Shown piece by piece: positions 30,657 to 39,755 of a DNA stretch of 64,000 nucleotides. The stretch comes from Tritrichomonas musculus (lineage: Eukaryota > Parabasalia > Tritrichomonadida > Tritrichomonadidae): assembly GCA_039105265.1 (NCBI GenBank), contig JAPFFF010000007.1:1736001-1800000 (forward strand), written 5' to 3'. Below the pieces are notes generated by a model. The model made no database searches and was not told where the DNA came from. It saw only the letters and a program-made list of their open reading frames with translations. The translations under genes and the position numbers were made by a program. The stretch's first letter is position 1. Each line of letters opens with the position of its first letter.

Positions 30657-31445
30657 ATGAATCGAACATCCGAATTTTTTACTTATCTTCGACGAGAGGA
30701 GCTCAAAGGTCCATTAAGAAATCAAATCAGACAAGTACCAAATAATTATTTACAATTCAGTGAAGCTTCTAAGGAGGTTAGACAAAGACTTATGCATGCA
30801 CGTGACTCAGTTCATGAGCTCTTTTTGAAAATTCGAAAAGGAAATATTTTTGGAGAAGATGAAGAACGAATTAACGAAATAATTATTTCTTTAAACCATG
30901 ATTTAGCTCAAGTTGAAACAAAAATATCATCATTGTATAATATTAAATTTAAACCGCAAAATTATAAAGATGCTATTCAGACATTACAACAAAATTTATC
31001 AGATATCACTAAAGATTTTCAAACACTAATTAAAAAAAGGAGTGAAATTTCAACTAAGATTCAAGAAAGGAGACAAAATATAACAGCACCAATACACCAA
31101 TCCAATTATTTTCCCACAATGTATAACGACGAAACTGAAGTTCCTATGTATCAAGATACTCAAGTTATACAAGAAACAAGAGAGAGATATGATTTGGTAA
31201 GGAATGTTGAACAATCTATTACCGAAATTGCTTCAATGTTTCAAAAATTAAGCCAAATGATTGCATCACAAGAATATGATGTACAGCGAATTGATGAAAA
31301 TGCTAATGACGCATCAACAAATTTATTGAAAGGAACAAAGCAGCTTGAAAAATTTTATGAGAAGACAAAAAAAAATCGATGGCTGATTATGAAAATAGGG
31401 GCTGTATTAATTGTTTTTGCTTTGATTTTCATATTAATTATATAG
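30657..31445 (+). CDS. Qa-SNARE, syntaxin-5/Sed5-like
   Basis: The 262-residue tail-anchored SNARE begins with NRTSEFFTYLR, like the syntaxin-5/Sed5 N-terminus (DRTxEF). It has helical regulatory coils (about 35-135), then a SNARE motif at about 180-235 (NVEQSITEIASMFQKLSQMIASQEYDVQRIDENANDA) with the ionic-layer Gln in the MFQKL region. A C-terminal membrane anchor lies at about 243-262, with essentially no lumenal tail. Sed5-type Qa-SNAREs mediate ER-to-Golgi and intra-Golgi fusion, pairing with Bos1/Bet1/Ykt6-type partners. The Sed5 assignment over other syntaxins rests mainly on the N-terminal motif and the VQRIDEN segment. It shares a 76-bp divergent promoter with the coiled-coil gene. 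Confidence 0.87.
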   Translation: MNRTSEFFTYLRREELKGPLRNQIRQVPNNYLQFSEASKEVRQRLMHARDSVHELFLKIRKGNIFGEDEERINEIIISLNHDLAQVETKISSLYNIKFKPQNYKDAIQTLQQNLSDITKDFQTLIKKRSEISTKIQERRQNITAPIHQSNYFPTMYNDETEVPMYQDTQVIQETRERYDLVRNVEQSITEIASMFQKLSQMIASQEYDVQRIDENANDASTNLLKGTKQLEKFYEKTKKNRWLIMKIGAVLIVFALIFILII

Positions 31446-31567
31446 AATATGTTTATTTACATAAATAAATAATAAATAAATTGATTTAAATACTATGATT
31501 ATTTTTACAATCAATCTAAATTAAATTAAGTTATAAAAGAGCTTATGATAAGCTTATAAACGGATTC

Positions 31568-31603
<36 letters not shown>

Positions 31604-31685
31604 AGAAAATTACAAATAATATCATAATTCTAATTTATATAATATATAATAAACAAACAAAGTAAATATTTATAGCAAAATAAAA
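31446..31685. repeat. Convergent spacer with T29 run
   Basis: This is short spacer between the convergent SNARE and ubiquitin protease genes. It contains 29 consecutive T at about 31573-31601 and is otherwise unremarkable. Confidence 0.7.
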
Positions 31686-32759
31686 TCATTCATCAACATC
31701 CGGCGCACCAAAATGAACATAAACGGGTTCCATAACATTCTTTCTTCTATAAAACATTATATATGGTTTAGACATTTCAATAGATTTCAAAGAAACCTTT
31801 GTGATGTTAGTATCATCAACAGAATACCATGATTTACCTATTTTGAAGGCAGCAGTAAAATGGCCAAATGATATTTGATGCCCAGTATGAACAACTATTG
31901 CAAATAATTCATATAAAGTATGCTGGTCAGGCGCTGAACAGAACTTTATATCGAGATCAAATTCGAAATATACGTTTTTTTCGATCTTCTGATGATTAGA
32001 AGAAAACCTCATCATTGTAATAATTAATATTGGTGGAGTGACAGTGAAATTAGAATCGTTTGAACAAGTTCCAATTGAATTACATTTCTCACATTTGAAT
32101 TCTGAAACGGGGTCAGCTGGTGACATAAATCTCCTTAGACATTCTTCGATTGTTGTCATATCGAGAGGTAAAGATAAATCAAGAACATGTGATTCTGATG
32201 TAGTTATATGCTTACAATTGTCACAGATTTTGCGTTCAGTAAGAGTTGAGCCAAAAAGTGCGTGAATTGCTGTATCAAAATAATCATGACTTTTATTGAA
32301 AGCTCGGGCACATTCGTCATCAAAAGTATTGAGAAGCGATAGTAAAAATTCGTGAGCGTCTTGCTGATAGCCTGGCTTGAATTCAGGAGAAATTGAAGTT
32401 ATATTATGAAAAAATACTGAAGCACTGCAAGTTTTTGATTGCCGCATCTCTTTTGAGAGCTCACCAAAATAGTGCAGAAAACAATGCTTATTTAATGATC
32501 TTTCATATACAATATTTGGAATATGTTCAGCAAAAAAAGGTAAACCTGGACAATACATTAAACACTGTAAAACTGAATTAATATAACAACTATTTCCAAA
32601 ATTCGTAAGTCCAGCAAGCGGTTGTCGAATTGGATTTTGCTTTATTATTACTTCAGCCCAATGCTCATTAAAATAACCATTAGGAACCTCTCTTTTTTTT
32701 GGAGCGATGAAATTGAGACGACACACTTTCTCTTCTTTTTTATCTTTACGAATTTTCAT
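31686..32759 (-). CDS. Ubiquitin carboxyl-terminal hydrolase, USP family
   Basis: The protease of about 357 residues consists of a compact USP domain. The Cys box GLTNFGNSCYINSVLQCLMY has catalytic C58 (Ser replaces the usual Thr before Cys). GYQQDAHEFLLSLL follows. A zinc ribbon is formed by CDNC and CEKC pairs. The His box GHFTAAFKIGKSWYSVDD carries the catalytic His and the following Asp. The frame is open 34 codons further upstream, but that part consists of terminal-repeat sequence of the neighbouring element. I therefore start at ATG 32759 (MKIRKDK). The enzyme removes ubiquitin from proteins; it resembles the USP36/42/17 group in its brevity, and the target is unknown. The terminal inverted repeat of the 32771-39006 element ends 12 bp upstream, so promoter and leader lie in the element. 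Confidence 0.92.
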   Translation of the reverse strand: MKIRKDKKEEKVCRLNFIAPKKREVPNGYFNEHWAEVIIKQNPIRQPLAGLTNFGNSCYINSVLQCLMYCPGLPFFAEHIPNIVYERSLNKHCFLHYFGELSKEMRQSKTCSASVFFHNITSISPEFKPGYQQDAHEFLLSLLNTFDDECARAFNKSHDYFDTAIHALFGSTLTERKICDNCKHITTSESHVLDLSLPLDMTTIEECLRRFMSPADPVSEFKCEKCNSIGTCSNDSNFTVTPPILIITMMRFSSNHQKIEKNVYFEFDLDIKFCSAPDQHTLYELFAIVVHTGHQISFGHFTAAFKIGKSWYSVDDTNITKVSLKSIEMSKPYIMFYRRKNVMEPVYVHFGAPDVDE

Positions 32760-32770
32760 ATGCAAATATA

Positions 32771-33175
32771 TAATACACCACTTTTTCTGATGAAACTTTT
32801 TGAGAAGAATTGTGAAAAAAATCAACTTTTTGTGAGATTTTTTTGGCGCTTTTATTTCCAAAAACTTTAATTTATATTTATTTTTTTGAGTAATGAATTA
32901 ATGATTCCGATACACGAATGACGACGATGCTCAAAGAATTACGGGACTCGGATGACGACGATGTTCGAAGAATTACTGGACTAGAATGACGACGATGCTC
33001 AAAGAATTACTGGACTCGAATGACGACGATGCTCAAAGAATTACTAGACTCGAATGACGACGATGCTCAAAGAATTATGGGACTCGAATGACGACGATGC
33101 TCAAAGAATTATGGGACTCGAATGACGACGATGTTCGAAGAATTACTGGACTCGAATGACGACGATGTTCGAACT
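32771..33175 (+). repeat. Left terminal inverted repeat with seven 34-bp tandem units
   Basis: The outer about 145 bp (from TAATACACCACTTTTTCT) match the reverse complement of 38862-39006 with scattered differences. The tandem array at about 32916-33175 has unit AATGACGACGATGCTCAAAG plus AATTACTGGACTCG, 34 bp, about 7.5 copies. Two variants, GCTCAAAG and GTTCGAAG, are interspersed. The array runs directly into the first frame of the element. Confidence 0.9.
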
Positions 33176-33464
33176 ACGACCAGTAAGAAATCTCGAGATA
33201 CCCCATAAGTTCTATCTAACAATTAATGATACTATATATATTCTAAAGAAGAGTGAACCAGATGTTACATATAAGGTGTCCATGTACGAACTATACCAAA
33301 ATCCCAATCGTAAATTACATATCGACCATACGAAAACCTTATCTCCAGAACTCAAACAAAAGATTTCTGAAGTAGTTAGATTAAGCTGTGTTCCAGGTAC
33401 TACGTACCTTCCACCCAGCTTAACGCGTGAATCAGCTATTTCCGTCATCTCTGACCATTTATGA
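33156..33464 (+). CDS. Unknown short protein of the element
   Basis: A 102-residue frame begins inside the last tandem unit (MTTMFELRPVRN). It continues as an ordinary-looking acidic/basic protein (FYLTINDTIYILKKSEPDVTYKV). Its last about 32 residues fall in the internal inverted duplication and therefore recur near 37540-37640 on the other strand. I recognise no family. Confidence 0.4.
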   Translation: MTTMFELRPVRNLEIPHKFYLTINDTIYILKKSEPDVTYKVSMYELYQNPNRKLHIDHTKTLSPELKQKISEVVRLSCVPGTTYLPPSLTRESAISVISDHL

Positions 33465-33635
33465 TAGTCCAAAACTATAGCTCCGCCGATCACTTGCAAA
33501 CGATCCCCCTATCGATATTCATTTAACTTTTTATCTTTATTCCAAATGAGTGAGTACTTCAAATACTATGACGATTTCGGGTTTAAACCAGAGAGTTATT
33601 ACTTGATTACTCCAGATAGGTATCCGAGTGACATC
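33365..33635 (+). repeat. Internal inverted duplication, left copy
   Basis: About 270 bp are repeated almost without change, in opposite orientation, at 37368-37637. The segment includes the end of the first frame, a spacer with CGATCCCCCTATCGAT, and the first about 25 codons of the next frame. The high identity means a recent duplication or gene-conversion event within the element. Confidence 0.9.
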
Positions 33636-33884
33636 AAACGAATATGGTCTACTTGTGATGGAACACATATGTTCCGTAAACGAGTCTACTTCTTCAGTCC
33701 AAGTCAACAAATCGTATTTAAATCATGTTATGGACTATTGAGTTATCATAATCGAAATGAAGATACTCATGTGTATTGTTTAGTTGATGATTCGAATAAA
33801 CGTTGTAGCTTTTGTGTTAACGATAACTTGATTAAGTATACATCGAATATGACCAAGATCGAATTACCGAAGAAGTATCGTTAG
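33546..33884 (+). CDS. Unknown short protein of the element (MSEYFKYYDDFGF)
   Basis: The 112-residue frame starts MSEYFKYYDDFGFKPESYY, aromatic and acidic at the N-terminus. A Cys-containing C-terminal part follows (SCYGLLSYHNRN, CSFCVNDN; one CxxC). The N-terminal part is duplicated in inverted orientation near 37368-37456. No family is recognised. Codon use matches the rest of the element, not the host. Confidence 0.45.
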   Translation: MSEYFKYYDDFGFKPESYYLITPDRYPSDIKRIWSTCDGTHMFRKRVYFFSPSQQIVFKSCYGLLSYHNRNEDTHVYCLVDDSNKRCSFCVNDNLIKYTSNMTKIELPKKYR

Positions 33885-33954
33885 ATTCGCTTTCGATGAA
33901 GATGAATTCGCTGACGATGAAGAGTAAATGATGTTTATTTTTGGTTTCACTTAA

Positions 33955-34296
33955 ATGAGTTATAGAAGGGATAACACAGATGATAAACACATTCCGTTAC
34001 CAATCGAAACGGTTTATAACTCTATAGTTGATTCGTTAAGAGTTAAAGGTGATTACGGAACCACTAAATATTATACCGATAATGATGAACACTTCAACAG
34101 AATTTACTTTAAATATCCAGCTGAATGGAAAACATCCAATCTCGGCGAAAAAATAATCGGTGTTCGTCATATGTCAGTTAAATGGAGAACTGGTTGGATT
34201 AAGTTTACCATTTATGTTCGAAAATATGATACCGATGTATATGATAAAGTAAGAAAAGTAATTACTCATGTTAACAAAGAAATTTGTGAAACGTAA
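33955..34296 (+). CDS. Unknown short protein of the element (MSYRRDNTDD)
   Basis: The 113-residue frame has IETVYNSIVDSLRVKGDYG near the start and a central IIGVRHMSVKWRTGWIKFTIYVRKY, a pattern of alternating hydrophobic residues suggesting beta strands. I cannot assign a family; a structural protein of a virus-like element is one idea without direct support. Confidence 0.45.
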   Translation: MSYRRDNTDDKHIPLPIETVYNSIVDSLRVKGDYGTTKYYTDNDEHFNRIYFKYPAEWKTSNLGEKIIGVRHMSVKWRTGWIKFTIYVRKYDTDVYDKVRKVITHVNKEICET

Positions 34297-34462
34297 TCAG
34301 AAGATGAAATACATGAAATAGTCATAGATAATCTTTCAGATAAGTATGTACGAGTATATGAAATTCCAGTAAGTATCATACGACCCCTCGAATGGTCACT
34401 TGCGTAGGATCATCTACGCAGTAGGTCTATTATTTTTGGTTTGTACCGTTAAGAGTCGATCA

Positions 34463-34546
34463 TTAATGTATATCACTAACGAACTTATCGTAAATGCATA
34501 TCACTAACGAACTTATCGTAAATGTATATTACCAACGAACTTATCA
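34463..34546 (+). repeat. Three 28-bp iteron-like direct repeats
   Basis: Three consecutive 28-bp units, each TAAATGTATATCACTAACGA plus ACTTATCG with a few substitutions, lie about 380 bp before the initiator-like gene. Direct repeats next to a replication-initiator gene are the usual layout of iteron origins in plasmids and some viruses. That role here is inference. Confidence 0.75.
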
Positions 34547-34927
34547 TAAACGATCCAACTATTCTAAACCAATTTTAATTTAACTTTTTTATTCTTACTA
34601 CTGTATTAAACTAGCACAAGATCATCTACGCATGCAATTTTTTACTTTAAATGAAACATGAACAGCGAAGAAGAAGCCTGATTATTCGAACTCGACTTCC
34701 ACACTCGTAAAGAGATTATTCTAAACGATATTAGTCCATATTCGATAACGATTCCGTTAAAGCATGTACAGCGCAAGAACGTTAAACCGTAAACGATGTT
34801 GTATAATCTCACAAAAACGATTAACTGGAACGATATATCCAATATAGATTACACAGAAAGATCAACTAACAACCATAAACTTAATCCATTAAGTGATTGA
34901 TTCTGCGATAACGTTATCTTCTATTAC

Positions 34928-37081
34928 ATGGTGCCAATAGATTCGCATAACAAGAACGATTATCTATTGAAGTACCTCGCAGAACACACGTCGAAGATTA
35001 AACGAATATTACAATCCCATGATATTAACGTTAACAAACGATATATAAAACAGACATATAGTAGCAAAGAAGGTGAATACTATAAACAGTACATTAAAGT
35101 CGCATTACCAGCGATTCCAGTTAACGATGTATTCGCATTAATTACTAGCGAAGAAGCTATTAAATCCTTTAATGATGAAGGTATATACATTAACGATATC
35201 GACTTCACCCAAGATTTCGCTGGTGTTATTAACAAAGAAGAGGTGATCCAGTATCTAATAGACAATAACGATTATGTTATGGAAGGTTCCAATAATGATG
35301 GAGACTACGTAATTATGGATAACGACAAACTAGTTGGTAAGAACTGTCTTACCTTCATCCATAACACAGAACACGTTAAAGTTAGATACAAATTCTATAA
35401 CAAGTTCGTCCAATCTATTGAGAGTCCATCCGTTAGAGGTAAGATCGGATCACATATAGCGGATTGGTTATACAATCCAGATGAACAGTTATGAAACAGC
35501 ATTAACAATAGTTTGGATACAGGTTTATTACGATTGGAGATAACGTTCTATATAAACAACAATGCTGTTAGTTAAGAGTAGATCCATAACCATCTTAACT
35601 ATCTCACTGAACTACTTCCACAAGAGTTAATCTATCACAATCCCATTAACAACCAATGGAAGTCTGTATTAAACAAACTAGCATATAATTTACTCGTCGT
35701 CGATTTTGATTACAAAATAGCACTGTTCTCATACTTCGTTAACGACATTACCGGCAAGGTTAATGGATTCTACTTGTACAACATTACCGATAATTACATA
35801 AACAATGTACTTAAACTATTTAGTTATAATCTTCCAATACTAGTAGTTACATGTAAACGAGATAATGACGATTTAATAATAAGAGAACACTGTTACGAGA
35901 AGGTTCTCGTACCGAATATTACTAAACGATTCGAATTAGATGAGCTCGTAACATACTTAACTAATGGTAATAAACGATTCGCTCCAATATACAAGTTAGA
36001 TCTGGTTAATACGACCAACTTAGAAGATAATTCGATAACGAAATTTAGAGTTATTAACACCAAGAATATATCGACACTTAAAACCGATAACGTACCAATT
36101 AAGTTTATCGACTCCAATGTCTATTTTATTCTCACCGAAATGAGAAACACTAGAGAACAACAATATTTGAAAGAGTTAGAAGATGAGAAGATGTTTATGA
36201 AGAAACACGATGTTACGATTAAATCTGTAAAAGCAGATAACGATAAAGTAGATTCCGTAGTGAAAACCATTAACGATAGTTATGACAAGCTACAAGAAGA
36301 GATACAAGCGTCTAAACAGTTACGTATGCATCTACGTAATTACTTAATAACAGAGTTAATGAAACCGAAAACGTATTACAAGAGATTGTTGGATATGGAA
36401 GATAACGTTAAGATGTACGTGTATGGGTTTCGAGATATATCTACCAAGTGTCGGACACGATATCTACTAGCTGTAAGTCCAGATAACGAGTTAAAGACAA
36501 CAACATCATTACTGTTGTATCCAGCAGATCGAGAATTGAAAGACTTCATCTATAATCGCGGAGGTGTAGATCGATCTTCTTCACTATATGACGAATGGTA
36601 TATGGTAGACGAAACCAATAAGATCTGTGGTAGAGATACTAGTAAATGGTGTTTCGTTATCGAAAAGCATGGAACAGCATACAAAAAGACTAAGAATCTA
36701 CAACCAGTAATGGATGTCGTAGATGTATTCGACGATAATTATGAAGTATATGAAAACTCTACTACAGATGCAGAATATAGTCGATCGATTACAAAAGAAT
36801 ATACCGATGAGATCTTTAAACACAAGAATATTGACAGTCATAAACTCCAGAAGATCGATGAGATGGTTAAAGAAGGTGATGTCGTCGAAGTACTAGATTG
36901 TTACGATTGGAAAGGTACACACTTACTTAAATGTCGAATTAACGATAATATTGTCTAATGCAAGTCCAACAAGTGGATGGATGATATATTGAAAGATCGA
37001 GAGAGTGTGTTTAAAGTTGTTACCGGTAATGAGAAGAGACATCCAGTTGCTAAACGAAAACTAGTATCGTTCGTGTTATAA
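34928..37081 (+). pseudogene. Long initiator-like gene of the element, looks broken
   Basis: This is a long coding region of foreign codon usage, the largest gene of the element. Segments such as YINDIDFTQDFAG, NCLTF and YKFYNKFVQSIESPSVRG recall replication-initiator-type proteins of small replicons (acidic Asp-rich beta strand followed by a YNK motif), though I cannot name the family. A second conserved-looking part includes MYVYGFRDISTK and WYMVDETNKICGRD. It is broken, with roughly two or three breaks. No polymerase or integrase signature is evident. Confidence 0.45.
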
Positions 37082-37367
37082 ATGTAATGAAGTTCGAGAC
37101 CAGACTTCGACATAGAGACCAGAAAGACTAAGACATGATGAGACCAAAAAGATGATCTCCGCTGTGCAAAAACCAACTATAGTAGATGAGTCATGCATTC
37201 GATATAAGAGATGAACATACTAACCCGGGATCGCACATCCAATCCCTTATAAAGAGAAACAATATGCATCTACAATAGTTGGGGAACGTGATTTAACACG
37301 TTCATTACGAGGATTACATTTGTCGACAAATGCATCTGTGTTATCTATACCACTCATGTGTCTTATG

Positions 37368-37637
37368 ATGTCACTCGGATACCTATCTGGAGTAATCAAA
37401 TCATAACTCTCTGGTTTAAACCCGAAATCGTCATAGTATTTGAAGTACTCACTCATTTGGAATAAAGATAAAAAGTTAAATGAATATCGATAGGGGGATC
37501 GTTTGCAAGTGATCGGCGGAGCTATAGTTTTGGACTATCATAAATGGTCAGAGATGACGGAAATAGCTGATTCACGCGTTAAGCTGGGTGGAAGGTACGT
37601 AGTACCTGGAACACAGCTTAATCTAACTACTTCTGAA
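37368..37637 (-). repeat. Internal inverted duplication, right copy
   Basis: This is the reverse-complement partner of 33365-33635. It carries the start of a second MSEYFKYYDDFGF frame (minus strand) and the end of a second copy of the first frame. Outside the duplicated block the two sides diverge completely. Confidence 0.9.
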
Positions 37638-38233
37638 GCTCGATTGAAAGATACTGAGGATAGGCTACGTGAATCTATGGCTAATGAGATTTTCTTATAA
37701 CCCCTCATTGTGTACACTGATATCCAAATATGAGGGTTATAAGAAACCTGTGCATTACATAGTTGGAGGTCTGGATTATAGTGTGCAACCAACGAGACGG
37801 AACTCTGGGATAAGACCTCATAAGGTTAAATGTATTAGATATACACAAGAGCACATAGCAGAGTTATTTGCAAAGGAAGGCTGCCAGCTGATATCCCAAT
37901 ATAAAAATCAAAAGTCTCTATTAAAGTACAAGTACAAGGATACCGAATATGAGGTTGTATAGAACGATTGGATTTAGTTTGAGAGTCGCCCACATCTCGG
38001 TAAGAAGAGGACTTATTTTACTGAATCATGAACATTTTATATTTTTGACTCACCTACTACTACTACTACTAGATTTTTTGCAAAGGGGGCCCTTGGAGGG
38101 GAGTTTCAAAATCCAATTTAGGCAAATCCATTTGGCTACGCTTCAGGGAACGGAGTTCCTTTCGTTCCATTAAATTGGTAATTTGGGAAAACCCTATTTT
38201 TATATTTGAATTTGATTTTTTATCGTATTTCAA
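37638..38233. other. Right interior of the element, no clear gene
   Basis: Only short overlapping frames on both strands occur here. A (CTA)5 microsatellite lies near 38051-38070, followed by a GC-richer patch (GGGGGCCCTTGGAGGGGAG near 38085-38103) and GAACGGAGTTCCTTTCGTTCC near 38149-38169, which contains a small palindrome. None of these matches anything I recognise. Confidence 0.4.
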
Positions 38234-38563
38234 ATGAATTCAACAGCTGCTGCTCCAAAACTTAGCAATGTCGAAGTCAATGGTGTAAAACTTGATTACC
38301 TCGAACGAGTCATTCTCAAGAAATACCCACAATGGAAATCCCTTGCATTCGATAACTACTACGATGATGATTTCATGGATGATCTCATTGGTAGAATATC
38401 AAATTTTGAAACTGATTTAGAATCCCTTCGTACCAAAATCGTAGATGGCGATAATTACGATCATAAAGATCTAGATTTGAGTAGGATTAAGATGCTATTG
38501 AAAATACTTGAATTCTCATTTGAACTTCTTCTTCTTAATTTGAACTTCTTCTTCTTCATTTGA
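38234..38563 (+). CDS. Unknown acidic short protein at the element's right end
   Basis: The 109-residue frame starts MNSTAAAPKLSNVEVNGVKLDYLERVI and contains a helical acidic stretch (DDDFMDDLIGRISNFETDLESLRTKIVDG). It ends inside the 20-bp tandem array, so its last residues are repeat-derived (Phe/Leu-rich). Its codon use looks more host-like than that of the neighbouring element genes. No family is recognised; it may have been captured from the host. Confidence 0.45.
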   Translation: MNSTAAAPKLSNVEVNGVKLDYLERVILKKYPQWKSLAFDNYYDDDFMDDLIGRISNFETDLESLRTKIVDGDNYDHKDLDLSRIKMLLKILEFSFELLLLNLNFFFFI

Positions 38564-38636
38564 ACTTCTTCTTCTTCATTTGAACTTCTTTTTATTCATT
38601 TGAACTTCTTCTTCTGGATTTGAACTTTTTAATTCT
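38521..38636 (+). repeat. 20-bp tandem array next to right terminus
   Basis: Six units of exactly 20 bp (TGAACTTCTTCTTCTTCATT and variants) abut the right 34-bp array. No equivalent sits at the left terminus. Confidence 0.9.
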
Positions 38637-39006
38637 TTGAGCATCGTCGTCATTCGAGTCCAGTAATTCTTCGAACATCGTCGTCATTCGAGTCTAGTAA
38701 TTCTTCGAACATCGTCGTCATTCGAGTCCCGTAATTCTTCGAACATCGTCGTCATTCGAGTCCCGTAATTCTTCGAACATCGTCGTCATTCGAGTCCCGT
38801 AATTCTTCGAACATCGTCGTCATTCGAGTCCAGTAATTCTTCGAACATCGTCGTCATTCGAGTATCGGAATAATTCATTCATTACTCAAAAAAATAAATA
38901 TAAATTTAAGTTTTTGGAAAATAAAGCGCCAGAAAATCTCACAAAAAGTTGAATTTTTTTTTCACAATTCTTATCAAAAAGATTCATTAGAAAAAGTGGT
39001 GTATTA
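38637..39006 (-). repeat. Right terminal inverted repeat with seven 34-bp tandem units
   Basis: The inverted counterpart of 32771-33175. Seven 34-bp units at about 38637-38873 are mostly of the TTCGAACATCGTCG variant, and the outer part reads out to GTGGTGTATTA at 39006. Unit variants differ from those on the left, so the two arrays have been homogenised independently. Confidence 0.9.
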
Positions 39007-39755
39007 GCAAACCATTGCCCAATTTTTTTCTCCAAATAATATTATTTATTTTATTTTTTAAATTATAAGCATGAAAATACGAGAAAACAATGATTTCTCC
39101 ATTATCTTTAAAACGATTTTTAAAATAACATGATTTTATATAATTTAAATATATGGATTATATATATAATTATATTGAAGAATCTGTTTCCATAAATCTA
39201 TTGAAACATTTTGAGTCCAACTGGTTTAAAATGATGCTTTTTATAATAAAGGAAAGAGCAAATCCAGTATACGTTTTGGAAATATCTTTTAATAAACCTA
39301 ATAGAATTATTACCTTTTTTTTCAAAAAGTTATTTCCAGTTAACTGGAAATCTATTCAATACACAATTTCTTAATCATAAAAAATTGTATTTATCTGGCT
39401 TAAAAAAAATAAAGATTTTATTTTATTAATAAAATACATTAATTTATTTATAATTATTCTTAATTAATGATTAACGTTAAAATAAAGAAGAATGTTTTAA
39501 GATAAATAAATAAAAAAGTTAAAAATATAAAAAAACTTATTTTTATAAAAAATTGATTGTAACGGCTTTTTCTTAATCCATTATTTTTTGAAAAATAAAT
39601 ATATATTAATTAAAAAATTATTAATTCCGTTTATGTTATTTTATAAACAATCATATTTTTTCAAAATGAATATTCATTGAAAAATAACAAAGAAAAAGTT
39701 TGATCATTAGAAATATTGAATTGATATTTGGACTTAAACTGATACTATATTTTTG
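39007..39755. other. Intergenic between element and SAPS gene
   Basis: This is AT-rich spacer. A 73-codon plus-strand frame at 39153-39374 begins MDYIYNYIEES; it is not obviously random but matches nothing I know, and it is not called. AAAAAGTTTGATC near 39694-39706 lies about 50 bp before the next start codon. Confidence 0.45.

Larger units (their letters stand above)
32771..39006. mobile_element. 6.2-kb virus-like or plasmid-like element with long tandem-repeat termini, family unresolved
   Basis: Long terminal inverted repeats (about 405 bp left, 370 bp right) bound a region whose coding sequences use CGA, AAC and GAT codons far more than the host genes and whose base composition is less AT-biased. 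Parts: 34-bp tandem arrays in both termini, short unknown frames, three 28-bp iteron-like repeats, one long initiator-like gene that looks broken, an internal inverted duplication, and a 20-bp repeat near the right end. Arrays inside terminal repeats recall Maverick/Tlr-type elements, but I see no polymerase, integrase or capsid gene, so that family label is only a possibility. It looks like an old, partly decayed copy; near-identical inverted pieces argue that it is not ancient. Confidence 0.7.

Noticed and set aside
32760-32861. 34-codon N-terminal extension of the ubiquitin protease
   Set aside because: The codons fall inside the terminal inverted repeat of the neighbouring element and have an inverted counterpart at the other end, so they are not ancestral coding sequence.
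34463-34546. CRISPR-like array
   Set aside because: The repeats are contiguous without spacers and there are no cas genes; this is eukaryotic DNA.
32771-39006. Firm assignment of the element as a Maverick/Polinton
   Set aside because: None of the hallmark polymerase, integrase, packaging ATPase, protease or capsid genes could be seen; only the terminal-repeat style is suggestive.
39153-39374. 73-codon frame beside the right end of the foreign element
   Set aside because: No recognisable domain and no supporting neighbour; it could be real, but the evidence does not exceed chance in this AT-rich DNA.
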